A stretch of 64,000 nucleotides of DNA from Escallonia rubra (Eukaryota; Streptophyta; Magnoliopsida; Escalloniales; Escalloniaceae): assembly GCA_033065855.1 (NCBI GenBank), contig JAVXUO010002544.1:124001-188000 (forward strand), in the 5' to 3' direction. Below, piece after piece: positions 11,815 through 23,589 of this stretch (positions are counted from its first letter, which is position 1; every line of letters starts with the position of its first letter). The position numbers were made by a program, and so were the translations under genes. The notes beneath the pieces were generated by a model. That model saw only the letters and a list, made by a program, of their open reading frames with translations, did not search any database and had not been told where the DNA came from.

Positions 11815-14800
11815 TGGTGAAGACAAGAACTGTTCCTCATGGCGATGAGGGAGATGGAGTAGAGTGTCCTCCTAACCCTCGGTGGGGTGTTGGGGCTCTT
11901 ATGAATCATATTGATCCTATCGATTCTCGCATTTTGATCCCTTACAAGAAACGCCTAACAAGGCCCCGCATATTTTAGGTCCTTCGTTTTAGGGTTCGTC
12001 CTCAACCCCTAAAAGGATACCCAGTCGATGACTCATAAAAATTGCTACTCAGTTCGCCTTTTCTAAATTGGAAGGGTTGGAGTGAAACTGGTTTGCCGAT
12101 TAGATCCTGGCCAACTCTTATTCGTCGATTAGGGTTTATGGGTTGATCGTTTGTCTGCTACTTATGCCGATCAATGGAAGCGGCAAGGTATTTTTGAACT
12201 CATTCACATGTCTAAAACTCATCCCAAAGTAGATCGATGGATTTATCAAGCTCTTTTTGTTTCTGGTCAACTACTACCAATGCCCTTATGTTAAGGACCA
12301 AGATGATGGCCCCTACCATACTCGATGTTTGTGCCTTAACGGGCCTTCTACCGATTGGTAGTCATGTTAATGCTTTGACTTATCATAACCCTACCAATCT
12401 GTCTCTAGATGTTTCATCTTCTAAATATTCCGAGACCTTTGAAAGATATTTTCTTAGGACAAAGAATGTTAATTCTTCTCCCGATCTAAAAGAGCTAGCC
12501 ATTTTCCTTTGGATGTGGCTTTCTCGTCATGTTTTCTGTGTCTCTAGTCTTTCCTTGACCAAAGAGTATCTGAACTTAGATATCAGCTTAGCTCAAGGTA
12601 GGGAGTATGCTCTTGCACCCTTAGTATTGGGTAATTTGTACATGTCGATGTTTACCATGGTGGAAAAGAAAATTCATTGGAGCACTGGTGGTCCTTCTTG
12701 GTTGATGCAACTGTGGTTGCATGCTTATTTTCCAGAATTTGGTCCCACAATTTATGATCAACCAGATTCTTTCTTCTTGACTTATGGTCATCACTTGTCT
12801 TTGGGTGACATCAGGCTCCATTCTTTTATATCCTGTTTCCATTTCTATTTTTACTTCAATTTCTACAAGCGTGGTCACCCTTTTCTTACCCGATTAATCG
12901 GTCTTCACTGGCTTAGAAACCTCCCGACTTACATAAACGATACTATGTCCATTGAATTCCAAGATATGGTTCGAAGAATTTGGGCTAGTTTTCTTTGCGG
13001 GCGATTTCTTCATTCAGGTGGTCAAATTATTACCACTCTTTCAGGATCTCGTGGATATGAGTGGTATACTCCTTCTCAATTTGGCCAAAATTTTGGTTTG
13101 GCGCAAGGGATCCCAACCCTTTTTTCATAGATAACGGCTTCTTAGAGGCTAAAGTAAGAATTAATCGAATCACAGTGAACCATATCAGGAAAATCGACAA
13201 AACCGTTGATGAATCGATGGACAGTTTTGTCATGTCCAATTCAAGATTCATACTGCTAGGGCAGTTACCCCTTCGACTCCTGGTATCAAGAAAATGTCTC
13301 GCGATTATATGATGGCATCACTTATGCTTCTTGTATGGTTCATTTAGCTGTGGACAACCGACATCGACCAGGTATTCTTTTTTCTTTTGATGCCATTCAT
13401 AGCAATTTTATTCTTTTCACTACATCTTAATTTATCAATGTAGGAAATATCAATCAACCTGCTGCCTCTAGGAAAAGGGATCGATCTCCTTCTGCAGGCC
13501 CTTCTCAAGCAGTATCGAGTAGAAAAGGGAAAGAGCCCGTTACTGAATTTTCCTCAAAAAAATACGAAGTTGATGACGACTCAGATGATTCTTCTGAGGA
13601 TTTACTCTCCGACAAAGGGAAAGAATTTGAAGATATGGGAAAAGAAGATGATGAAGAAGATAATGTTCATCTTATTCATCAAAGAAAATCAATTAGAAAA
13701 AGGAAAAAGGCAATTTGAGCACGTACCTGGTGATATCCCTTATATCCATCCATCAGACGAACCAATTTTTGATGTTCCTCTAAGTGTTGCTCTCCCTTCT
13801 CGGACTGCTTCAACTTTTGTTACTCTCTAGCTAGGTTTGAATTTTTCTATTTATTGTATTATTTTCTGATATACACTAAGAGCTTATTTCGACCTTTATT
13901 TATCTTCATGCAGCTGATCAAGATGTTAGATCATTTGAGAAACCTTCTGCTGAAATGGGGACTTCTACATATATTATTCTTGAACAGGCACAAGAATCTC
14001 CTCCTGCCCCGGCCGATCAATCAGGAGCTCCTTCAAATCTTCCAACCAAATCGAAATCTACCGGGAAGAAAAGCATTGCTCGCAAAACTCGTTTTAGCGC
14101 AAGAACCATGTCTTTGAAGGTAAAAATATTTTTGTTGGCTCTTGTATTTATTTGCTAAATTTCATTATTTTATCCCTTTATTTAGGATTTAGGCGGTATT
14201 ACCATCGATTTGACTCAGAAGAGTGCCAGCAAAGATGACAATTCTGATGATACTTATTCCAATGCTTCTGCCAGCGCGAAGTTTAATACGGAGATTACTA
14301 GTAGTAGGGCATCTCCAACTCTTACTCCTCACTGATCAGCATCTTCCCCTCAACAGGTTTGTAAGTTTCTGACCATTGTAACCTGTTATTATATTAGTGA
14401 CTTATACTTTATTGTTGTCTATTTCGCAGATTGATAAGCCTTGCGATAGTCCAGATGAAAAAGATTCTGATGATCTTTTTATCAATCACCATTCTGAACA
14501 ACCAGGCGATGTTGTTTTGCCTAATCTTCCACCTGTTGAAACCTGCCCTCCAACTGAAGGTTGCTTCTCGGCTGATGCAGATCTGGCTCAAGGTCTTAAA
14601 CTCACACCTGCAACATCTAGTTATGTTGCGGCTGTCCCTTCAATGTCTGAGTCATCAGCTGCTCCAGTTGTTTCTAGTTCTCCTTCAATCATCCAGATGA
14701 TAGCAGAGGCTACGGGTATCTTAGCTGCTCGACAACCGCAAGTTCTTGCAACTTCAGTCAGTCATTAATGCCTTTTCATGCCCTTCGAGCAGTACATCAG

Positions 14801-15300
14801 CTTCGCCTTCCAGTATTGATGCGGCTGCTATTCTTAACGTTTTTAAAAGTTTGCTTAGCCATCGCTCCCTGATATTCTGGCTAATGAGGAGGCCGTGTTG
14901 AAGATGAACGATCTGATTGATACCCTTGCTGATAATACATCAGCTTTGAATGCTACTCAATCGTCTCTAATTTCTACTTTAAAATTTCAAATCTCTCTGA
15001 TATCGGCTTCTTGGAAACAAGGTATGGGAATTAGATCTAATGTTCAAATAATAGATCGAGATATTGATGCTCTAAACATCCAAGTCGAAGAGAAGCATCA
15101 GATTAGTTTGTAGATTTCTAGAGAGATTGATGAGATTAAAGCTGAGAAGAAAGAGTTGGAAATAAAAATGAATGCGCTGAATCAGAAGGAGCAAAATCTG
15201 CTGGAAAAGCAAAATAGTGCCTATCAAGAGGCTGTTGATTTAGCCGGAGCTATGAAGGAGCCTGTGTTCGATGGTCGACTGATTTCCTTCACCATGGAAA
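11815..15300 (+). pseudogene. Plant mobile domain (PMD) gene carried antisense inside the LTR element
   Basis: The plus strand, antisense to the element, carries PMD (PF10536-type) sequence: MVKTRTVPHGDEGDG near 11815, then MAPTILDVCALTGLLPIGSHV and LAPLVLGNLYMSMF in 12237-13130. It is followed by a low-complexity, Ser/Glu-rich and coiled-coil tail (13450-15300) interrupted by intron-like AT-rich stretches. PMD proteins include the host MAIN/MAIL1 family, and related domains occur in plant transposons; extra, sometimes antisense, ORFs with such domains are reported in some plant gypsy elements. Here it fills most of the space expected for pol. The copy is a fossil with several breaks. Whether it was captured from a host gene or inherited within the element family is open. 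Confidence 0.75.
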
Positions 15301-15856
15301 AAGACTGAATTCTGGGATCTTTGCCCCCTAGGTATTTCCCACTGATCGATATCATCAGGGTATGGTTTTTAATATAAAGGCCTATCAACAGGCCTGAATC
15401 CCTGACCCATTCCAACTCGTGGAAATTCATGAGGAAATTGTGGCATCTGATTCATTTCAACTCGATGAAATTCATGTGGTAGATGAGGCACTTGGCCCAT
15501 TCCAACTCGATGGAATTCGTGTGGTAGGTGCGGTACAGGTTTGTAACCTACCCTTTCTCTATTGTTTATTTGACCGTTATCGGTCGTCTCTTCAAATATT
15601 GGGTTTTCAAACCTATTTACCCTTTCTAGGTTCCTCTTATGAGGAGGGGCGTAGGTACCCTCTATTCCCTGATTAGCATAATGCTGGTTGTTCCCATTTC
15701 TATGGATGTTGATACTATTGGGCCATGTAGCAGGATTCTTTGTTCCACTTCCTCCTACTTCTTTCTTATTTGGCCCGTTTTCCCCTCCGTCGATAGGTGC
15801 GGGAATGTACCAGCCAGAATCGTGCGGTTGATTTGAGCTTAAACCATTTGCTTGCT

Positions 15857-16444
15857 TTACAGCATTTTTTTGATCCTTATGGTAGACCCGTCGATCTCCA
15901 AAGGATCAGCATGATCGATAATAGAGGCTTTCCCCATTTGCAATTTCGAATTTACTACTTTAGCGATAGAAGCAGTCTGTTTTTGGATTTCTCCTGACAG
16001 ACCTTTTACCATTTCTTTTTCAGAGCTATTTCTTTCCTCTGAAGCTCGCTTCACTTCTTCTACTATTTTAGAACTGAATTGATTCTGCTCACTAACCAAT
16101 TTATTCAAAGACATAGTTTGATTTTCCATAACAATCATAAATCTAGATACCATGTCTTTAATTTCTTGGTTTGATGAACTAACCTGGTCCATTATCTGTG
16201 CCAAAGTTTGGCTACTGTGGCCGATATTCGGCATCCCCATGTTAAGACTTCCACTATCACTGGAACTTCCTCCGTTGAAATTTCCTGAGTCTTGAACGTT
16301 AGCGTTCATATTTTCAGTTCCATTCATGCCGTTAACGGCTTGATTATTTCTTGTTTCTTCCGAACCATTACCGTTGGTGTTTGGATTCTCAATACCATTA
16401 GTGGTACCATTTCGCCTCACAACATTGCTCCGTGTGCTGGGCAT
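15857..16444 (-). CDS. gag-like N-terminal ORF of the gypsy-like element
   Basis: The ORF of 195 aa starts MPSTRSNVVRRNG close to the 5' LTR (40 bp from it), the normal place for gag. It is rich in Asn/Gly/Ser in its first third (GTENMNANVQDSG), then has an amphipathic, probably coiled-coil stretch (EEVKRASEERNSSEKEM). No CCHC knuckle is visible. It is treated as a fossil part of the element; the gag call comes from position and composition rather than from a clear domain match. Confidence 0.55.
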   Translation of the reverse strand: MPSTRSNVVRRNGTTNGIENPNTNGNGSEETRNNQAVNGMNGTENMNANVQDSGNFNGGSSSDSGSLNMGMPNIGHSSQTLAQIMDQVSSSNQEIKDMVSRFMIVMENQTMSLNKLVSEQNQFSSKIVEEVKRASEERNSSEKEMVKGLSGEIQKQTASIAKVVNSKLQMGKASIIDHADPLEIDGSTIRIKKML

Positions 16445-16467
16445 AGTTTTCTTTTTTAGCTACCTGA

Positions 16468-16484
16468 TCCCACTGGGCGTGCCA
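16468..16484 (-). other. Primer-binding site of the gypsy-like element
   Basis: Minus strand TGGCACGCCCAGTGGGA lies one base inside the right LTR. The TGG start and position are as expected for a tRNA-primed element. The tRNA species was not determined. Confidence 0.6.
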
Positions 16485-16485
16485 A

Positions 16486-17293
16486 TGTTTGCGCTGCTGG
16501 GCAAACTCACTATCGATCGTGTACCTTCGACATAACTGATGAACTGCGTGGGATTTTTTTTGCCTCTCGAGCCTGAGAACTTCGCTAAAAAGGAAAACTC
16601 ACTGATAATATAACACTAACTTGATCAATAGTCGATTCACCCACTTGAATTACAAACACTACTATGATTGTGAATCGAACACAACTCTTACAACGAACTA
16701 TGCTTCATATCGAAGCTACACAAATCATCTAAAAGTCTTCCTATGAGAGAACTATGCAAGCTATCTACGCTATTTTCTTAGTCTAATGTAGTTGGAAAGA
16801 TTGACGACCCATTTTTCTGTTACCTTTCATCTGTTTTATACTTGAGAATATCTGTAACCGCCTTCCTTTAGTACCTATCATCCTTCATATTTATTGGAGA
16901 CACTTCTCGATCTCCATGATCAATGATTTTTTCTGAAAACTCCTTAATCGTGTCCATCGTGGTTCATTTCAAAATCCCCACTAACCGACTTCCATGGTGC
17001 GTTATCGATCGTGACATTGATTGGCAGTTTCCTCCTTCTTGTCCCCACTAACCGACTTCCATGGTGCGTTATCGATCGTGACATTGATTGGCAGTTTCCT
17101 CCTTCTTGTGCGGCTTATTCAAATATTTGGTTCTCTCGCTTTCTTTGCTCATTTATCTACTCCTTATAATTCGGTAACAGATGATAACTACTGTAACCAT
17201 ACCCTTTTCTACTTTCTTCATTTATGCACTCTTCTGTGGTTATCACTATGCCACGTGTCTGCATATTATTGGTAAAAATATTTGGTGCCAACA
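16486..17293 (-). repeat. 5' LTR of the gypsy-like element
   Basis: 808 bp, co-linear with the left LTR, with the same internal ~67-bp tandem duplication (16975-17108). Confidence 0.9.
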
Positions 17294-17298
17294 CTAGG

Positions 17299-17548
17299 GC
17301 AATAGAGAAAAATAATTGTTGCTTCCTTGGTTACTGCCCGTACTTCCCCGAAGACGCCTGCACTTTGAGTATACATGAGGAGCCATTAGAACCAGAGAGA
17401 GAGAGCTTCCCAATTGCGAGGTGATCATCACCACTTACACCTCACATCTTAGCACAAATCCAATGTGAATAATCAGTCTAAGGTAATGAATTAGTAAAGC
17501 ACCCTTCGAGCATGCACTCAGAAGAGCTCCTCATCAATCCTATTCGTA
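17299..17548. other. Short spacer between two LTR elements
   Basis: These 250 bp lie outside both elements. They continue on the far side of the Copia at 31941, giving the original joined site ...TTCGTA-CTATC-CTTCAAG. No gene is recognised. Confidence 0.6.
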
Positions 17549-17553
17549 CTATC

Positions 17554-18784
17554 TGAAACCAATAAAATAACCCTAGAGGGGTGGGGGGGTGAATAGGGTT
17601 TAAGACTACTTTAGAAATTAACAACCAACAACCCTCAATCTCAATAACTTAAATAAGCAAACAACCAATCTCAACACAAGTGTAAAATGATAATGTAAAG
17701 AGAGAAGAGTTAAGAGATACTTAAAAAGGAGAATTAAATGGTTCAGCTTGATATACCCTCAAGCCTACGTCCACCCCTTCAAGGAAGTCCCTTGAAAGGC
17801 CCTAGAATCCACTAGTATGATCTTCCTTACGGGTCAAGATCGAACATCTTACAATCCCTTGATGCTATGCCCACATCAAGAACAAGCTTTGACAAACCCA
17901 AAGCTCCAAAGCTTGACAACCCCAAGCTTTGATACAAGAACCTTTAGATGAAGAAATGTGTACAAGATTTCACTCTCAAGAAGTAAATGAGTACAAGTTT
18001 AAGCACTAGAACAAGAGATATGAGTGTATGATGACTTATGAAAGTGTATATCTCTCAAATGTAAGCTCACAATAAATGCTCTCTTGAAATGGATGAGAAA
18101 TCAATGAAAAACAAGAGAGATTGAACAATTGCTTTGATCTTTGAGAATATGAAAGATAAGAGAGCTTTGAATGCAATTGATGAATGAAAACTATGCCCAA
18201 GATGAGTATTTATAGAGGTGGGAATAAATATGACCATTTGGGATAGGTGGAGCATTAATTGCGCCAAAACGGTAAATGCAGTCGACTGTAATGCACCATT
18301 GCAGTCGACTGTAATCCCAAAGTAGCCGTTGGAAATTCAAATTTCCAACTTGCAGTCGACTGTAATCCAATGCAGTCGACTGTAATAGGCTACTGGAAGT
18401 ATTGCAGCCTCACTGCCCAACTTGCAGTCGACTGCATTCCTGAAAATGCAGTTTCCTTGTTTTTAAAGCATGAAAAACTTTTATGCATGCAAGGGAAACC
18501 TATGGGCAAGTTCTAGGTATACAGTCATCGTAACGATCATCTCTCTATGTCTAGTTTACAAAGAAGGAAATAAAGCATTGTAAAATTCAATCGACGAATT
18601 CCTTCTTTGATGCGTTCCGTTGAGAGTCTTTGACCGTGTTGCTCGTCTAATAGTTCGTTTGCATGAGTATGAGATTGTTCATATTGCTTCATCAACTCAA
18701 TGCATGTTTAGACAACATAAACATCAATGTTAGTTATCATCAAAACCAAATATAATCCTAGGTTAAATAACCGTAGGGTTAACA
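17554..18784 (-). repeat. 3' LTR of the Copia element
   Basis: 1,231 bp, plus-strand edges TGAAACCAATAAAATAACC and CCGTAGGGTTAACA. In element orientation a TATA-like CTATAAATACTC lies near 18207-18214, with an array of GCAGTCGACTG palindromes just upstream of it. It retains the uninterrupted sequence that the MULE broke in the partner LTR (AAACTTTTATGCATGC near 18475). Confidence 0.92.
18278..18434. repeat. GCAGTCGACTG palindrome array in the LTR
   Basis: Five copies of GCAGTCGACTG (starts 18278, 18301, 18352, 18372, 18424), each centred on the palindrome GTCGAC and mostly followed by TAAT. They lie about 65-230 bp upstream of the TATA-like box in element orientation, the position of U3 enhancer repeats in other retrotransposons. 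Related, more diverged copies occupy 26248-26460 in the partner LTR. Confidence 0.8.
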
Positions 18785-19025
18785 ATCTCCCCATTTTTTA
18801 TGATGGCAAACATTGATTCAAATAATATGAGATATATAAGATAATAAGCGTAAAGAAGCATGACAATCTCAATTATAAATCATAAGGGGTCATGAGAAGA
18901 AATTTTGACAAAAAAAAGCTCCCCCTATCTTAAGCAATATAGGGCTCCCCCTAACTTAAGTAATATATGCTCATATCAAGTCCACACAAATATGAATCAA
19001 CAATATTTTCTCCCCCTTTTGACAT
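18785..19025 (-). other. Polypurine tract and repeated PPT-like boxes
   Basis: AAAAAATGGGGAGAT abuts the 3' LTR. Further in, three AGGGGGAG boxes occur (near 18920, 18945 and 19010). Multiple PPT-like boxes before the 3' LTR are a described hallmark of Sireviruses. Confidence 0.7.
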
Positions 19026-19367
19026 CATTGAAAAAGGTCAAGGGTGTGTGTGAAAGTGATCAACTTATGTATCCATCCATGGATAATCAATATTGCCAAC
19101 AAGGGCATTCAAACAATAAAAACATAAGTACTTGAATACCCATCAAAAGGTGTACCAAGCACTTTTTACAAAGATAGCACAAATAGGAAGTGTAAATGAT
19201 TTAGAAATATGAGTGTGTGCAAATCAAATGAGATTGAATGAATATCAACAAAATCAATAATTTTGAAAAGAGAAACATCAACCAAAGCATGCTTTAAGCA
19301 TATTAAATAATGTTCAAGCATGAGAAGTGCAACTTGCATGATTATACACAAGAGATATAACATTTAG

Positions 19368-19700
19368 TCACATAGGTGAAGACATGCCAAGTTCTCTTCT
19401 AAGAGTGGTAAACCTCTTCGAATCTAAAGGTTTAGTGAAGATATCCGCTAATTGGTGATTTGTGTCCACGAAATCTAGAACAATATCACCTTTTTGCACA
19501 TAATCACGAATAAAATGTTGTTTGATTTCTATGTGCTTTGTGCGAGAATGTTGGATGGGATTTTTGCTCAAGTCAACGGCACAAGTGTTATCACATAAGA
19601 TAGGTATGTGATCATACTTGAGTCCAAAGTCCAAAAGGGTTTGTTTCATCCAAAGAATTTGTGCACAACAAGCACCAACCGCCATATATTCAGCTTCGGT
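19368..19700 (-). pseudogene. Copia RNase H segment
   Basis: Typical Copia RNase H motifs: ILCDNTCAVDLSKNPIQHSR, KHIEIKQHFIRD and HQLADIFTKPL. This is the 3' end of pol, about 580 bp from the 3' LTR. It is part of the fossil element and is not an independent gene. Confidence 0.88.
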
Positions 19701-20015
19701 GGTAGAGAGTGCAACCGAGTTTTACTTTTTGGAACTCCAAGAAACAAGAGTGACCTAGGAATTAGCAACATCAAATAGTACTTTTCCACTCAGTTTTACA
19801 ACCAGCATAGTCGGCATCAAAGTAACCAATTAGGTCAAAAAAGAAACTGTTTCTAGGAACCATAACCCTAAATCGTGAGTGCCCTTAAGATATCTAAGGA
19901 TTCTCTTGACGGCAATCAAATGAGATTCCTTAGGACAAGCTTGAAATCTAGCACATAAACAAACACTAAACATTATATCGGGTTTACTTGCAGTAAGGTA
20001 AATGAGTGATCCGAT

Positions 20016-21314
20016 CAAGGGCGGAGCAACACTTGTACGAGGGGGTGCTATAGCCCCCCCTCAGATTTTGAAAAAAAATAAAATATATATAGTTTTTTTC
20101 CATAATTTTCACACTTTCTTCGGCTCTTTCTCTCTGATCTGACTCTCTCTTCTTACCGAGACTGAGACACCGACCGACTAAGCTTCTCACGGCGCGGCCG
20201 GCGCCTCACTCCGGCAGCCACGAACCCACGACGGCACCGCGACGGCACAGCGACAAACCCACGAGTCCACGACTGACGACACGATCTGGGCTATCTCGTT
20301 TTCTAGATCTAAATTCGACGGCGAGTCGGCGACGACCCACTGACCCAGGATCTATGCCGACGACGACTTCGGTCTTCACTCCAACTCTCCAACAGTCCAC
20401 CGGCGGCCAAGAACTCCGACGAGCGGCGGGCGGCGAGTCGGTGACAAGTATGTTCCAACTTCCAAACTTTAATTTCACCTTTCATTGACTTGATCTAGTT
20501 GCCATCTCTATAAAATTTGTTTGTTATCTTTTTAGTATCATAGCTAAAATTAGGAATGGATTATGGATAATCTTGAGCATTGAATTGAATCAATTGATTA
20601 TGGATAATGTTGAGTATTGATTATGGTTAATGTTGAGCATTGATTATGGTTAATGTTTAGCATTGATTATGGATAATCTTGCGCATTGATTATGGTTAAT
20701 GTTTAGCATTGATTATGGATAATCTTGAGAATTGAATCAATTGATTATGGATAATGTTGAGCATTGATGATGGTTAATGTTTAGCTTTGATTATGCATAA
20801 TCTTGCGCATTGATTATGGTTAATGTTTAATGTTTAGCATTGATTATGAATAATCTTGAGATATTGATTATGGTTAATGTTTAGCATTGATTATGGATAA
20901 TCTTGAGATATTGAGATATTGATTATGGTTAATGTTTAGCATTGATTATGGATAATCTTGAGATATTGAGATATTGATTATGGTTAATGTTTAGCATTGA
21001 GATATTGAGATTGATGGAGGATGGGACCCAATTGGATTGAGATATCGAATGTGTGATTTAGTTGAATGGTGGGTTGAAATTAGGTTAACGCAATAATGAA
21101 ACATGACTGAAAAAGTAAAAGAATTGTTGTACTGTAAAGAGTATTTTAGTAGCTCTCATTGAAATTAAATAAGTCTTTTTCGATGCTTTTTCGTATTTTT
21201 TTGTGTATTGTCGAAAAATACACTTTTTTTTGTTGTTATTTTACTAATAAAAAAAATTATTAATTTCGATATATATTTAGCACCCCCTGGGATGAAATCT
21301 TGGCTCCGCCCCTG
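20016..21314. mobile_element. 1.3-kb non-autonomous DNA transposon inside the Copia
   Basis: Ends carry short inverted repeats CAAGGGCGGAGC (left) and GGCTCCGCCCCTG (right), continuing loosely into GGGGGTGCTA. They are flanked by GATCCGAT (20008-20015 and 21315-21322), an 8-bp repeat typical of hAT; read as the 10-bp repeat GATCCGATCA it would fit a MULE instead. The first half is GC-rich (20130-20460, leader- or exon-like). The second half is a tandem array of an ATTGATTATGGTTAATG-type unit (20555-21005). No transposase is seen. Its right half is related to DNA at 59090-59565. Confidence 0.75.
20555..21005. repeat. Tandem repeat array inside the 1.3-kb transposon
   Basis: About fifteen degenerate copies of a 25-35 bp unit, ATTGATTATGGTTAATG followed by TTTAGC or TTGAGC, alternating with a GGATAATCTTGAG variant. 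Expansion of internal minisatellites is common in non-autonomous elements. Confidence 0.85.
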
Positions 21315-22555
21315 GATCCGATCATACCTCGATAGCGCTTAATATCAACATCCTTACCCTTTTCATCTTTATCAAGCTTTAATGAAGAGCTCATTGGAGT
21401 GTCAAAAGCATTTGATGCTTCCATGTCAAATCTCTTGAGTAGCTCTTTGGTGTATTTGGCTTGGTTGATAAAGATTCCATCCTTGCTTTATTTGATTTGC
21501 AATCCAAGGAAGAAGGTGAGTTCTCCCATCATGCTCATTTTAAACTCCTTACTCATACAAGAAGCAAATTCTTCGCCGAAGGATCCATTAGTAGCACCAA
21601 ATATAATATCATCAACATAAATTTGCACCAACAATAAGTCATTGCCCTTAGATTTTATAAAAAGAGTGGTGTCAAGTTTTTCTCTTGAAAAACCATTTTC
21701 TAAAAGAAAACTACTTAGCCTTTCATACCAAGCTCTAGGAGCTTGTTTTAAACCATAAAGAGCTTTGCTAAGCTTGAAAACATGGTTTGGAAATTTTTCA
21801 TGTTCAAAGCCACATAGACCTCCTCCAAAATAAAACCATTTAGAAAGGCACTCTTGACATCCATTTGAAAGAGTAAAATCTCTATAGCAAGAACAAGCTA
21901 AAAGCATTCTAATAGATTCAAGTCTAGCTACCGGTGCATAAGTTTCATCAAAATTAATTCCTTCCTCTTGGTTATAACCTTGGGCCACTAATCTAGCCTT
22001 GTTTCTAACCACGACTCCGGATTCATCAAGTTTGTTTCTAAAAATCCATTTTGTGCCTATAATCCTAAAGTTTTGAGGTTTAGGCACAAGGGTCCAAACT
22101 TGATTTCTTTCAAATTAAACTAGCTCTTCTTGCATAGCAAGCATCCAAGATTCATGATGTAGAGCTTCGTTTAAGTTCTTCAGTTCAATTTGGAAAAGAA
22201 ACGCTATATTAACATGTTGTTGAAGAGAGCGTCGAGTTCTTACCCCACTCGAAAGATTACCTAAGATTTGATCGCTTGGATGATCCTTTTTGTAAGTCCA
22301 ATCTTTTGGTAATTCTTGAGAGTTGTCCAAGTTTGAAGCATCATTGATTGCTTCCTCGTTTCCCCCTTGAGAACTTGATTGTTGCTCCCCTAGATCAATT
22401 TCTTTGGGGTTGCCTTGTAGTGTTTCACTTATGTCCAAAGTTCTCAAGTCATTGTCCATGTCATCTACATTAACAATGTTAGTCCTCCGAAGAAAATGAT
22501 TAGTCTCATCAAAAGTAACATTAATGGATTCTTCAACAACCAAAGTACGTTTATT

Positions 22556-23490
22556 TTAAACTCTATATGCCATACTATTATTAGAGTAACCAAGAAAAAT
22601 ATCCTCAAAGGTTTTGGAATCAAATTTGCTAAGGTGATCCTTGGTATTTAAAACAAAGCATTTGCAACCAAAGACTCTAAAAAAGCTCACCTTAGGTTTC
22701 TTATCATTAAAAAGCTCATAAGGGGTTTTTAACAAAAATTTTCGCAAGATAACTCTATTAAGAACAAAACAAGCATAATTGACCGCATCCGCCCAAAAGT
22801 ATTTAGGTAAACCATATTCGTTAAGCATTGTTCTTGCCGCTTCTTGCAAAGACCTATTCTTTCTTTTGGCAACAACATTTTGTTGAGGAGTTCTAGGAGC
22901 CGAAAAATTATGTGATATCCCAAAGTCATCACACAAGGCTCCTATTTTTGAATTTTCAAATTCTCTACCATGATCACTTCGAATGTTGGTAATCAAATAA
23001 CCTTTTTGATTTTGAACACGTTTGCAAATGAAGTGAACACATTTAGAGATTCATCTTTGGTAGCCAAAAAGAAAGTCCAAGTATAGCGAGAATAGTCATC
23101 AACAATAACAAAACAATATGATTTACCACCAAGACTAGTAGTAGGGATTGGTCCAAACAAATCCATGTGAAGTAATTGCAAGGGTCTAGAAGTAGATACC
23201 ATTTTCTTCGGTTTGTGAGAGACTTTCTTTTGCTTACCCATGTGACCAAGTCTTCGATGCCAAAGCCAAGATGTTTCACTAATAGCACTAAGACACTTGA
23301 CATCTTGGTTAGCTAAATCATTTAATTGAATGGAGTAAACATTGTTATCTCTACTACCAACCAAAATAGTTTCATTGTTCTTCAAGGATTGTATAGTGCA
23401 ATGAGAAGCCTCAAAGATAACTTTAAAACCTTTATCACTAAATTGACTAATACTTAGCAAGTTATGCTTCAATCCTTCAACATATAACAC
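22556..23490 (-). pseudogene. Copia pre-integrase and integrase segment
   Basis: Fossil segment. The GAG-pre-integrase part has KHNLLSISQFSDKGFKV and LWHRRLGHMG. The integrase core has LLHMDLFGPIP, VIVDDYSRYTWTFFL, RSDHGREFEN and APRTPQQNVVAKRKNRSLQE, covering the usual D, D and E blocks. The linker between integrase and RT continues to about 22115. Confidence 0.88.
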
Positions 23491-23589
23491 ATTCTCAATT
23501 GAATGTGGTTCCTTACCAATAGTTCATTTACCTTTGATTTTCCTTGAGAATTGTCACCAAAGGTTACATTTCCTTCTTCTTTAAGATCA

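Larger units (their letters stand above)
10809..17298 (-). mobile_element. LTR retrotransposon, Ty3/gypsy-like, gag remnant only, with antisense plant-mobile-domain gene
   Basis: Two LTRs of about 810 bp (10814-11623 and 16486-17293) begin TG and end CA. They are flanked by CAAGG (10809-10813) and CTAGG (17294-17298), a 5-bp target repeat with one difference. A primer-binding-site-like TGGCACGCCCAGTGGGA follows the right LTR and a purine tract precedes the left LTR, so transcription runs on the minus strand. The 4.86-kb interior holds a gag-like ORF next to the 5' LTR and, on the opposite strand, a plant mobile domain gene. No protease, reverse transcriptase, RNase H or integrase is recognisable, so it is a non-autonomous fossil. 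The LTRs differ by roughly 4-5% by eye, pointing to an age of a couple of million years. The gypsy/Tat assignment rests on the PBS and gag style and is tentative. Confidence 0.8.
19830..22087 (-). pseudogene. Copia reverse transcriptase region, split by a DNA transposon
   Basis: Fossil RT core between about 21340 and 22087, with KWIFRNKLDESG, KARLVAQGYNQEEGINF, KALYGLKQAPRAWYERL and the active-site motif YVDDIIFG. The downstream part (19830-20007) carries KPDIMFSVCLCARFQ and RILRYLKGTHDLGLWF. The 1.3-kb insertion at 20016-21314 lies between them. Confidence 0.88.
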
